Positions 1 to 6,939 of a stretch of 17,338 bases of DNA are shown here, piece after piece (position 1 is the first letter of the stretch; each line of letters opens with the position of its first letter). Source of the DNA: an uncultured Rhodocyclaceae bacterium (GTDB taxonomy: Bacteria > Pseudomonadota > Gammaproteobacteria > Burkholderiales > Rhodocyclaceae); the NCBI GenBank assembly GCA_900549295.1, contig URNG01000067.1, positions 1 to 17,338 on the forward strand, written 5' to 3'. The position numbers and the translations under genes were made by a program. Below the pieces are notes generated by a model. The model had not been told where the DNA came from. It saw only the letters and a program-made list of their open reading frames with translations, and made no database searches.

Positions 1-1
1 C

Positions 2-823
2 CGTAGCGGATTGGGGGTGTTCGGGCGGGGGGGCCGGCCGCCGCAGCGGCTGGCGAAAATGCCGGAGCAGGTGACGCCGTCGCAACGTTTTTATCGTCCC
101 GGCGCGGCGCATGGGCAGATTCTGGCGGTATTGCGTCATCTGGAGCGTGGCGGCGAGGTGCCGCCGGAAATCGATCTGGGCGGGCAATACCCAGTCAAGA
201 CGCTGGTGCCCGTCCTGCGCCACCTGTGCGCCTATCTGGCGCCGGTGCCGCCGCAGCGCCGGCATGACCGGCATCAGGTCAAGCACCGGGTGCAGGTGCT
301 GCACGGCCTGATCAACGCCTTCGTCGTTTTTTCCAGGGATTTCGGCGGCCAGTCCATGGCTTTGCAGGCAGAGTCCTGGCAGGTGGACAACGTCAGCCGC
401 GGCGGCTTTGGCGTGGTGCTCCACGAGCCGCCCAAAGACTGGCTGCGTGTCGGCGCTTTGCTGGCCTTGCAGCCGGCGGGCGGTGAAAACTGGCTCCTGG
501 GCTGCGTGCGCCGTTTTTACCGGGGCGCGAACAGCGAGTCGCGCATCGGCATTCAAACCTTGTCGCGCCAAGTCGAAGCAGCGGAGTTGACGCCGCTGCG
601 CACGGGGGAAACGCCGGGCAATGCTTCCGTTCCCCTGCTGATTCTGCTGGAAGGCAATCTGCCGGGTGAGGTGCGCCTGGTGATGCCGCCCCATACCTTC
701 GATAGCCGCGAGCGTTTCGAGCACACGCTGCAAGGCCAGCGCGTGGTGCTCGAATCCCTGTTGTTGCTCGAACACAACAGCGACTACGAAATCGCCCGCT
801 ACCGCCTGCTGCAAGCAGCCTGA
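2..823 (+). CDS. PilZ-like domain protein, 5'-truncated by the window edge
   Basis: The reading frame is open from the left edge, so this is the 3' part of a gene; the first in-frame start-like codon (TTG at 11) lies in G-rich, possibly unreliable sequence and is probably not the true start. Counting from that TTG, the product has 270 residues. It shows an RxxxR motif (RRHDR, residues 83-87) and an [D/N]xSxxG motif (NVSRGG, 127-132), the two elements by which PilZ domains bind cyclic di-GMP. They are about 40 residues apart, wider than in most PilZ domains, so ligand binding is inference. No signal peptide or membrane segment is visible in the part present. Such proteins usually act in the cytoplasm as second-messenger effectors for motility or surface traits. 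The gene converges on mog with a 17-bp gap that holds a hairpin. Confidence 0.5.
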   Translation, partial: RSGLGVFGRGGRPPQRLAKMPEQVTPSQRFYRPGAAHGQILAVLRHLERGGEVPPEIDLGGQYPVKTLVPVLRHLCAYLAPVPPQRRHDRHQVKHRVQVLHGLINAFVVFSRDFGGQSMALQAESWQVDNVSRGGFGVVLHEPPKDWLRVGALLALQPAGGENWLLGCVRRFYRGANSESRIGIQTLSRQVEAAELTPLRTGETPGNASVPLLILLEGNLPGEVRLVMPPHTFDSRERFEHTLQGQRVVLESLLLLEHNSDYEIARYRLLQAA

Positions 824-826
824 GCG

Positions 827-853
827 CCGCCTGATCCGCTTCAGGCGGGTTTC
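827..853 (+). terminator. Probable intrinsic terminator after the PilZ-like gene
   Basis: A perfect 8-bp stem (CCGCCTGA at 827-834 pairing with TCAGGCGG at 841-848) closes a 6-nt loop and is followed by GTTTC. The T tract is short, so termination may be partial. The right arm overlaps the mog stop codon (841-843 on the minus strand). No T tract follows in the minus direction, so it should serve the rightward gene only. Confidence 0.45.
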
Positions 854-1443
854 TGCATCGATTTGGGGCGAAAGGCCGGGATCACCTCCGGGCGGGTTTC
901 GATGTAAGGGCCTGCCAACAGGTCGATGCAGCAGGGAATGGCGGCAAAGATGCCCAGGTGGCGGAATTGCCCGTCGGCCGCGCGCACGCCTTCCAGGGTT
1001 TCCCGTATGGCCTTGGGTTGGCCGGGAAGATTGACGATCAGCGCCTGCTTGCGGATCACTGCCACCTGCCGCGAAAGTATCGCCGTGGGGACGAAATTCA
1101 GGCTGATGCGGCGCATTTCCTCGCCAAAGCCGGGCATTTCCTTGTCGGCCACGGCCAGAGTGGCTTCCGGTGTGACATCGCGTAGCGCGGGGCCGGTGCC
1201 GCCGGTGGTGAAGACCAATTGGCAGCCGGCCTGGTCGACCAGTTCGATCAGGGTGGCTTCGATCAGGGGGCGCTCGTCGGCAATGAGCCGGCTTTCTTCC
1301 TGCCAGGGCGTGAGGAGGGCGCGGTCGAGCCAGTCGCGCAGCGCGGGGATGCCCTGATCCGTATAAACGCCGCTGGAAGCGCGGTCGCTGATGGAGACAA
1401 GGCCAATGCGGAGGCCGCTGCGCAAGGTTTTATTCGTCGCCAT
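841..1443 (-). CDS. mog: Molybdopterin adenylyltransferase Mog
   Basis: Mog activates molybdopterin by transferring AMP from ATP before molybdenum insertion by MoeA, a late cytoplasmic step of molybdenum cofactor synthesis. The 200-residue product matches the usual size (about 195). It carries the MoaB/Mog fold signatures: GLVSISDRASSGVYTD at residues 14-29 and the nucleotide/pterin-binding run TTGGTGPALRDVTPEAT at 79-95. The ATG at 1443 lies inside the 3' end of darP, overlapping it by 14 nt in another frame, so the two are probably co-transcribed and translationally coupled. Having mog directly after darP (yjgA) is a common arrangement in betaproteobacteria. moeB lies 5.5 kb away in the window, but the two need not be co-regulated. 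MoaB is the closest alternative; the ~200-residue length favours Mog. Confidence 0.9.
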   Translation of the reverse strand: MATNKTLRSGLRIGLVSISDRASSGVYTDQGIPALRDWLDRALLTPWQEESRLIADERPLIEATLIELVDQAGCQLVFTTGGTGPALRDVTPEATLAVADKEMPGFGEEMRRISLNFVPTAILSRQVAVIRKQALIVNLPGQPKAIRETLEGVRAADGQFRHLGIFAAIPCCIDLLAGPYIETRPEVIPAFRPKSMQKPA

Positions 1444-2005
1444 GGTCTGTTTCCGTGTGCGCCGTGGTACCCATTGTGGCGGCCTGGGGTTTGGCGGCGT
1501 CCAGGTCTTTCAGGTATTGGAAAATGGCGCGGTAATTCTTGGGCGGTTTGTTGTTTTCCTGCTCTTTCAGGGCATTGCGCCGCAGTTGACGCAGGTGTTG
1601 CAGATCGGTTGCCGGCCATTGGCGGGTAATTTCACGCAAGGTGTTTTCATCGCTCAAAAGCTGCGTGCGCAGGCGTTCCAGGCGATGCAGGCGGGCGGTT
1701 TCGGCGCTCGATTCGCCGCGCACCAGCGCCAGGCCGGCGTGGATCGGGGCTTCATCGACGCTGCGCATGAGTTTGCCGATGTATTGCAACTGGCGCCGGC
1801 GGGCACCGTGGGCGGTGATTTTCTGCGCCTCGCGCACGGCGGCGTATAAATCTTCCGGCAGTGCCATGCGTTTCAACTGGCCGGGCGAGAGTTCGACCAG
1901 TTCGGTGCCGAGATCGCGCAATGCGTGCATGGCGGCTTTTTGCCGGGTTTTCGAGGGGCGATCCAGGCTGTCGCCGTAATCTTCGCTGAAATCGTGGTCG
2001 GTCAT
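1430..2005 (-). CDS. darP: Ribosome-associated protein DarP (YjgA, DUF615)
   Basis: This 191-residue protein belongs to the DUF615/YjgA family, now named DarP, which binds late 50S ribosomal precursors and helps their maturation. Visible family features are the acidic N-terminus followed by PSKTRQKAAMHALRDLG (about residues 17-33), the segment LVELSPGQLKRMALPEDLYAAV (36-57), and the basic central and C-terminal part with RRRQLQYIGKLMRS and LKEQENNKPPKNYRAIFQYLK. There is no signal peptide or membrane segment. It is transcribed divergently from pmbA with 86 bp between the starts, a pairing widely conserved in gamma- and betaproteobacteria. The C-terminal tail after the conserved FQYLK segment is rich in Ala, Thr and acidic residues and is probably disordered. 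Confidence 0.92.
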   Translation of the reverse strand: MTDHDFSEDYGDSLDRPSKTRQKAAMHALRDLGTELVELSPGQLKRMALPEDLYAAVREAQKITAHGARRRQLQYIGKLMRSVDEAPIHAGLALVRGESSAETARLHRLERLRTQLLSDENTLREITRQWPATDLQHLRQLRRNALKEQENNKPPKNYRAIFQYLKDLDAAKPQAATMGTTAHTETDHGDE

Positions 2006-2043
2006 GGCAGGTCCGGTAACCGTGCTGGGGGCGTTGATGAGGC

Positions 2044-2055
2044 TGCTATCATAGC
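2044..2055. promoter_or_regulatory. Symmetric divergent -10 element between darP and pmbA
   Basis: Toward pmbA there is an extended -10 (TG at 2044-2045, one base, then TATCAT at 2047-2052); no good -35 lies 16-18 bp upstream. The same bases read on the minus strand give TATGAT (2053-2048) toward darP. The core is a perfect 5-bp inverted repeat around one C (GCTAT-C-ATAGC, 2045-2055). Start sites about 30-40 nt from each ATG would fit. The 86-bp region holds nothing else I can name. Confidence 0.4.
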
Positions 2056-2091
2056 GGTTTTCCCTTTTGGCGCTTCTTTCGCCCCGCTTAC

Positions 2092-3435
2092 ATGGCCAAT
2101 CACACTGGTTTTTCCTACGCTTTCGCCGATCTGCAGCAACTGAGCGCGGACGTGCTCGCCTACGCCAGAAAGCAAGGCGCGAGCGCGTGCGAGGCCGATG
2201 TGTCGGAGGGGTTCGGGCAGTCGGTGACGGTGCGCTGCGATGCGGTCGATACCATCGAATACAACCGCGACAAGGGCGTGGGTGTGACGGTTTACTCCGG
2301 TCAACGCAAGGGTTATGCCAGCACTTCCGATTTCTCGCCGCAGGCCTTGCGCGACACGGTGGATGCGGCGCTAGCCATTGCCCGCTTCACGGCCGAGGAC
2401 GATTGCGCGGGTCTGGCGGATGCGGCGCTGATGGCCGGGGATTGTCCCGATCTCGATCTGTATCACCCCTGGACGCTGGATGTGGACGGTGCGATTGCGC
2501 TTGCCCGGCGCTGCGAGCAGGCGGCTTTTGCAACGGACGAACGCATCGATAATTCCGAGGGGGCCAGCGTCTCCTCGCAGGAGGCGCATTTCGTTTCGGC
2601 CAATAGCCACGGGTTCATGGGCGGTTATCCGACCTCGCGCCACTATATTTCCGCCTCGGTGATCGCGGGCGAGCGCGAGGAAATGCAGCGCGACGACTGG
2701 TATGGCACGCACCGCGATGCCAGTCGCCTGCCGGCACCCGAAGCGATTGGCCGGACGGCGGCCCAGCGGGCGGTGGCGCGTTTGCACAGCCGCCAGCTCA
2801 AGACGGGCGAATATCCCGTCCTGTTCGAGGCGCCGCTGGCAGCGGGCTTGCTGGCGAGTCTGGTGCATGCGGCCAGCGGCGGCGCGCTGTACCGGAAAGC
2901 GTCCTTCCTGCTCGATCATCTCGGGCGCAGGATCATGCCGGAATTCGTGCGCATCCGTGAACGCCCGCTTCTGCCCGGTGCCCTGGCCAGCGCGGCCTTC
3001 GACAGTGACGGCGTGGCGACGAAGGACAGCGATGTCGTGGTCGATGGCGTGCTGCAGCGTTATTTTCTTTCCGCCTACACGGCGCGCAAGCTCGGTTTGC
3101 AGACCACGGGCAATGCCGGCGGCAGTCACAACCTGATCATCGAACCGGGTGAACTGGACCGGGCGGGTCTCCTCAAGCGCATGGGGCGCGGCCTGTTGCT
3201 GACCGAAGTGCTGGGACATGGCATCAACTACGTGACCGGCGATTATTCGCGCGGCGCGGCGGGGTTCTGGGTGGAGAACGGCGAAATCGCCTACCCGGTG
3301 GAGGAAATCACCATTGCCGGCAACCTGCGCGACATGTTCGCCGGCATCGTGGCGGTGGGTAAGGACGTGGAAATCCGGGGCAGCAAGCAGACGGGTTCCA
3401 TCCTGATCGACAAGATGACGGTGGCCGGCGCATGA
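2092..3435 (+). CDS. pmbA: Metalloprotease PmbA (TldE)
   Basis: PmbA/TldE is the non-catalytic partner of TldD in a cytoplasmic heterodimeric protease that degrades unfolded peptides, matures microcin B17 and affects the CcdA antitoxin in E. coli. The 447-residue length is typical. Family marks include the N-terminal VSEGFGQSVTVRC and YNRDKGVGVTVYSGQRKGYAS blocks (about residues 38-80) and the C-terminal block VTGDYSRGAAGFWVENGE with ITIAGNLRDM (about 380-415). No HExxxH zinc motif is present, which separates it from TldD; tldD is not in this window. No Shine-Dalgarno sequence is obvious before the ATG, but the N-terminus aligns with the family. It opens a plus-strand run, and its stop overlaps the next gene's start (ATGA at 3432-3435). 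Confidence 0.93.
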   Translation: MANHTGFSYAFADLQQLSADVLAYARKQGASACEADVSEGFGQSVTVRCDAVDTIEYNRDKGVGVTVYSGQRKGYASTSDFSPQALRDTVDAALAIARFTAEDDCAGLADAALMAGDCPDLDLYHPWTLDVDGAIALARRCEQAAFATDERIDNSEGASVSSQEAHFVSANSHGFMGGYPTSRHYISASVIAGEREEMQRDDWYGTHRDASRLPAPEAIGRTAAQRAVARLHSRQLKTGEYPVLFEAPLAAGLLASLVHAASGGALYRKASFLLDHLGRRIMPEFVRIRERPLLPGALASAAFDSDGVATKDSDVVVDGVLQRYFLSAYTARKLGLQTTGNAGGSHNLIIEPGELDRAGLLKRMGRGLLLTEVLGHGINYVTGDYSRGAAGFWVENGEIAYPVEEITIAGNLRDMFAGIVAVGKDVEIRGSKQTGSILIDKMTVAGA

Positions 3436-4091
3436 GGGCAGGTGCAACGACGCGCCTCTGTCTGATCCGCCACGGCGAAACCGAGTGGAATGCAGAACGG
3501 CGTATCCAGGGGCAGATCGACATCGCCCTGAACGACCTGGGGCGCCAGCAGGCGCGGGCGGCGGGTCTGGCCTTGCGCGCTGCGGGCCTGACGGCGCTTT
3601 ACGCGAGCGATTTGCGTCGTGCCTGGGAAACCGCCGAACTGGTGGGGGCAGCGCTTGGCTTGCAGCCGCAGCCTGAATCTGCGCTGCGCGAACGCGATTA
3701 CGGCATCTTTGCCGGCCTGACCTATGCCGAAGCCGAGGCGCGCCACCCCGAAGGCTACGCGGCCTTTGCCGGGCGCAATGCCCGTTACGCCTTCGAGAAT
3801 GGCGAAAGCCTGCAAACCATGTACGCGCGCGTCACCGGCACGCTGCAGCGCTTGGCTGCCGCACATGTGGGCGAAAACATCGGCATCGTCCTGCACGGCG
3901 GCGTGCTCGACGTGATCAACCGTTTCGTGCGCGGCAATCCGCTCGAAATGCCGCGCGACTTCCTGATCCCCAACGCTGGCCTGAACTGGCTGAGCGTGTG
4001 CGGCGGCGGGGGTGGCGATATGTGGCAGATCGACGCCTGGGGCGATACCGCGCATCTGGCGGCGGGGGCGCTGGACGAACTGCCCGCGTGA
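3432..4091 (+). CDS. Histidine phosphatase family protein (phosphoglycerate mutase-like)
   Basis: The 219-residue product has the histidine phosphatase signature LIRHGETEWN at residues 11-20, with His14 as the phospho-accepting nucleophile, then RRIQGQIDIALNDLGRQQA, the acid/base region LRERDYGIFAGL, and the second catalytic histidine in IVLHGGVLDVINRF. The fold covers cofactor-dependent phosphoglycerate mutases, CobC-type alpha-ribazole phosphatases, broad phosphatases and metal-independent phosphoserine phosphatases. Length and the short insert region favour a phosphatase over a true GpmA mutase (about 250 residues), but the substrate cannot be read from sequence. The ATGA overlap with pmbA shows translational coupling. 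glyA follows after 41 bp, and the TGA stop here doubles as the TG of a likely extended -10 for glyA. Confidence 0.85.
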   Translation: MRAGATTRLCLIRHGETEWNAERRIQGQIDIALNDLGRQQARAAGLALRAAGLTALYASDLRRAWETAELVGAALGLQPQPESALRERDYGIFAGLTYAEAEARHPEGYAAFAGRNARYAFENGESLQTMYARVTGTLQRLAAAHVGENIGIVLHGGVLDVINRFVRGNPLEMPRDFLIPNAGLNWLSVCGGGGGDMWQIDAWGDTAHLAAGALDELPA

Positions 4092-4097
4092 TAGAAT
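4089..4097 (+). promoter_or_regulatory. Putative extended -10 promoter for glyA
   Basis: TGATAGAAT fits the extended -10 pattern TGnTATAAT with one mismatch in the hexamer (TAGAAT at 4092-4097). No convincing -35 is seen. A start site near 4104 would give a leader of about 29 nt carrying the GAGG ribosome-binding site (4122-4125) 7 nt before the glyA ATG. Confidence 0.4.
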
Positions 4098-4132
4098 CCG
4101 CCGCTTTCCCTTCCTTGGCTTGAGGCATTCCC

Positions 4133-5383
4133 ATGTTTTCCGCGAAAAACACCCTGGCAACCGTCGATCCTGAACTCTGGCAGGCCGTGCAGGCCGAAAA
4201 CCGCCGGCAGGAAGAGCACATCGAACTGATCGCTTCGGAAAACTACGTCAGCCCGGCGGTCATGGAAGCGCAAGGCTCGCAGTTGACCAACAAGTACGCC
4301 GAAGGCTATCCGGGCAAGCGCTATTACGGCGGCTGCGAGCACGTCGATGTCGCCGAGCAGATCGCCATCGACCGCATCAAGGCGCTGTTCGGAGCGGACG
4401 CCGCCAACGTGCAGCCCAATTCCGGCTCGCAGGCCAATCAGGCCGTGCTGATGGCCTTCGCCAAGCCGGGCGACACCATCATGGGCATGAGCCTCGCCGA
4501 AGGCGGTCACCTCACCCACGGCATGCCGCTCAACATGTCCGGCAAGTGGTTCAACGTCGTGGCCTACGGCCTGGACGCCAACGAAGCCATCGATTACGAC
4601 AAGATGGAAGCGATGGCCCGCGAGCACAAGCCGAAGATCATCATCGCCGGCGCTTCAGCCTACGCCCTGCGCATCGACTTCGAGCGTTTTGCCAAGATTG
4701 CCAAGGAAGTCGGCGCGATTTTCTGGGTGGACATGGCGCACTACGCCGGCCTCATCGCCGCCGGCCTGTATCCGAACCCGGTGCCGCACGCCGACGTCGT
4801 CACCACCACCACCCACAAGACCCTGCGCGGCCCGCGCGGCGGCGTGGTGCTGATGAAGGCGGAGCACGAAAAGGCGATCAATTCCGCCATTTTCCCCGGC
4901 CTGCAAGGCGGCCCGCTGATGCACGTCATCGCCGCCAAGGCGGTGGCTTTCAAGGAAGCCGCGACGCCGGAATTCAAGCGTTATCAGGAACAAGTCGTCA
5001 ACAACGCCGCCGCCATGGCTCGCGTGCTGGGCGAGGAACGCGGCCTGCGCATCGTCTCCGGCCACACCGAGAGCCATCTTTTCCTGGTCGATCTGCAACC
5101 GAAGAATCTCACCGGCAAGGAAGCCGAAGCCGCCCTGGGCCGCGCCCACATCACGGTGAACAAGAACGGCATCCCCAACGACCCGCAGAAACCCTTCGTC
5201 ACCTCCGGCATCCGCATCGGTTCGCCAGCCATGACCACGCGCGGTTTCGGCGAAGCCGAGGCGGTGCGGATCGCCCACCTGATCGCCGATGTGCTCGATG
5301 CGCCCAACGACGAAGCCGTGGCGGCCAAGGTGCGCGAGCAGGTGTCCGATCTGTGCCGGCGCTTCCCGGTGTACGGCGCCTGA
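4133..5383 (+). CDS. glyA: Serine hydroxymethyltransferase
   Basis: GlyA interconverts serine plus tetrahydrofolate with glycine plus 5,10-methylene-tetrahydrofolate, the main source of one-carbon units; it is a cytoplasmic PLP enzyme. The 416-residue length is close to the 417 of E. coli. Family blocks include HIELIASENYVSPAVMEAQGS, the NKYAEGYPGKRYYGGCEHVD substrate region, WVDMAHYAGLIAAGLYPNP, and TTTTHKTLRGPRGG, whose lysine (residue 229, codon 4817-4819) is the PLP Schiff-base lysine at the same position as in E. coli. The GAGG site 7 nt upstream supports the ATG at 4133. nrdR follows after 9 nt and ribD after that, a conserved order in betaproteobacteria. Nothing odd is seen in the coding sequence. 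Confidence 0.97.
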   Translation: MFSAKNTLATVDPELWQAVQAENRRQEEHIELIASENYVSPAVMEAQGSQLTNKYAEGYPGKRYYGGCEHVDVAEQIAIDRIKALFGADAANVQPNSGSQANQAVLMAFAKPGDTIMGMSLAEGGHLTHGMPLNMSGKWFNVVAYGLDANEAIDYDKMEAMAREHKPKIIIAGASAYALRIDFERFAKIAKEVGAIFWVDMAHYAGLIAAGLYPNPVPHADVVTTTTHKTLRGPRGGVVLMKAEHEKAINSAIFPGLQGGPLMHVIAAKAVAFKEAATPEFKRYQEQVVNNAAAMARVLGEERGLRIVSGHTESHLFLVDLQPKNLTGKEAEAALGRAHITVNKNGIPNDPQKPFVTSGIRIGSPAMTTRGFGEAEAVRIAHLIADVLDAPNDEAVAAKVREQVSDLCRRFPVYGA

Positions 5384-5392
5384 TTCCGGCGC

Positions 5393-5857
5393 ATGAAGTG
5401 TCCCTTCTGCGGCAATGAGGAAACCGGGGTGGTGGACACCCGGGTTTCCGACGAGGGCGACATCGTGCGCCGGCGACGCAAGTGCACAGCGTGCGAAAAG
5501 CGCTTCACCACCTACGAGCGGGCGGAAATCCAGCTGCCGCAGGTGGTCAAGAAAAACGGTTCGCGGATCGAGTTCTCCCGCGCCAAGCTGCGCGCCAGTC
5601 TCGATCTGGCCCTGCGCAAGCGGCCGGTGCCGACCGAACTGGTCGATGCCGCCATTACGGCCATCGAGGAAAAACTGCTGTCGGCGGGGCTGCGCGAAGT
5701 GCAGTCGCAGCAGATCGGCGAACTGGTTATGGCCGAGTTGAAGAAACTCGACAAGGTGGCCTACATCCGTTTTGCCTCGGTGTATCGGAATTTCGAGGAC
5801 ATCGACGCATTTTCCCGGGCGATCAAGGAAGTTTCCCCGGTTTCACGCAAGAAATGA
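5393..5857 (+). CDS. nrdR: Transcriptional repressor NrdR
   Basis: NrdR senses ATP/dATP through an ATP-cone and represses ribonucleotide reductase genes by binding NrdR boxes. The 154-residue product has the usual size and order: an N-terminal zinc ribbon with Cys3, Cys6, Cys31 and Cys34 (CPFC and CTAC), the basic IVRRRRKC and RFTTYERAE segments, then the ATP-cone (about residues 47-137) beginning PQVVKKNGSRIEFSRAKLR. The glyA stop lies 9 nt upstream. No Shine-Dalgarno is visible; instead a 5-bp GC stem (GCGCC 5376-5380 with GGCGC 5388-5392) ends right before the ATG with the glyA stop in its loop, hinting at translational coupling. Its stop overlaps the ribD start (ATGA, 5854-5857). No NrdR box or nrd gene is seen here. 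Confidence 0.95.
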   Translation: MKCPFCGNEETGVVDTRVSDEGDIVRRRRKCTACEKRFTTYERAEIQLPQVVKKNGSRIEFSRAKLRASLDLALRKRPVPTELVDAAITAIEEKLLSAGLREVQSQQIGELVMAELKKLDKVAYIRFASVYRNFEDIDAFSRAIKEVSPVSRKK

Positions 5858-6939
5858 GCTTTACGGCGCTCGATCACGCCATGATGGGGCGAGCGCTGCA
5901 ACTGGCCGAACGGGGGCTGTGGACGACCACGCCCAATCCGCGCGTCGGTTGCGTCGTCGTCAAGGCCGGAAAGGTCGTCGGCGAAGGCTGGCACGAGCGC
6001 GCCGGCGAGCCGCATGCCGAGGTGCACGCCCTGCGCGCGGCGGGTGAACGGGCGTCTGGCGCAACGGCCTATGTGTCGCTGGAGCCGTGCAGCCATCATG
6101 GCCGCACGCCGCCCTGCGCCGAGGCGCTGATCGCGGCGGGTGTGGCGCGGGTGGTGGCGGCCATGCCCGATCCCAATCCGCGGGTCGCCGGGCGCGGGTT
6201 AAGCATGCTGGCAGCGGCGGGTATCGATACGGCCAGTGGGCTGCTGGAGGCGGAGGCCGAGGAACTGAACATCGGTTTCGTTTCCCGCATGCGGCGGGGG
6301 CGGCCGTGGGTGCGCCTGAAAATGGCGGCCAGCCTGGATGGCAAAATCGCGCTGCTGAATGGCGCCAGTCAGTGGATTACCGGTCCCGCAGCGCGCAACG
6401 ATGGCCACCGCTGGCGCGCGCGCGCCTGTGCCGTTCTCACCGGCAGCGGCACGGTGCTGGCCGATGATCCCGGCCTGACCGTGCGCGCGGTGGAAACCGA
6501 GCGCCAACCTTTGCGGGTGGTGGTGGATTCCCGCCTGCAAACGCCTGCCAACGCCAAAGTGCTGACCGGCGGCGCGCTGCTGGCAAGCGCCAGCGCCGAT
6601 TTGCCGCAAGCCTCGGCCTTGCGTGCGGCAGGGGCCGAAATCCTGGTCTTGCCCGGTGCCGATGGGCGGGTCGATCTGGCGGCCTTGCTGGAAAAACTCG
6701 CCGAACGTGGCTGTAACGAAATCCACGTCGAAGCGGGCGCAGGGCTCAACGGCGCTTTGCTGCGGGCAGGCCTGGTGGATGAGTTGATTGCTTATCTGGC
6801 CCCGTGCTTGCTGGGAGACCAGGCGCAAGGCGTGTGCCAGTGGCCGGCATTGACGACATTGAGCGAACAGAAAAAGCTGGATTTGATCGACGTGCGCAAA
6901 ATCGGCGCGGATATTTTTCTGCGTGCCCGACCCATCTAA
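5854..6939 (+). CDS. ribD: Bifunctional riboflavin deaminase/reductase RibD
   Basis: RibD catalyses the second and third steps of riboflavin synthesis: deamination of 2,5-diamino-6-ribosylamino-4(3H)-pyrimidinone 5'-phosphate and NADPH-dependent reduction of the ribosyl chain. The 361-residue product has both domains. The deaminase (about residues 1-145) shows the zinc ligands His54 and Glu56 in PHAEVHAL and Cys79 and Cys88 in EPCSHHGRTPPC. The reductase (about 146-361) begins WVRLKMAASLDGKIALLNG and contains ITGPAARNDGH and TGSGTVLADDPGLTVR. The frame is open far upstream inside nrdR, but the ATG at 5854, in the ATGA overlap, gives the family N-terminus. The usual downstream ribE, ribBA, ribH and nusB are missing; the stop instead shares two bases with the stop of convergent moeB. 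Confidence 0.95.
   Translation: MSFTALDHAMMGRALQLAERGLWTTTPNPRVGCVVVKAGKVVGEGWHERAGEPHAEVHALRAAGERASGATAYVSLEPCSHHGRTPPCAEALIAAGVARVVAAMPDPNPRVAGRGLSMLAAAGIDTASGLLEAEAEELNIGFVSRMRRGRPWVRLKMAASLDGKIALLNGASQWITGPAARNDGHRWRARACAVLTGSGTVLADDPGLTVRAVETERQPLRVVVDSRLQTPANAKVLTGGALLASASADLPQASALRAAGAEILVLPGADGRVDLAALLEKLAERGCNEIHVEAGAGLNGALLRAGLVDELIAYLAPCLLGDQAQGVCQWPALTTLSEQKKLDLIDVRKIGADIFLRARPI

Noticed and set aside
2371..3447. Long minus-strand open frame (358 codons) opposite pmbA
   Set aside because: It mirrors the codon pattern of a GC-rich gene on the other strand; the translation is His/Arg/Gln-rich with no recognisable domain, while pmbA is certain.
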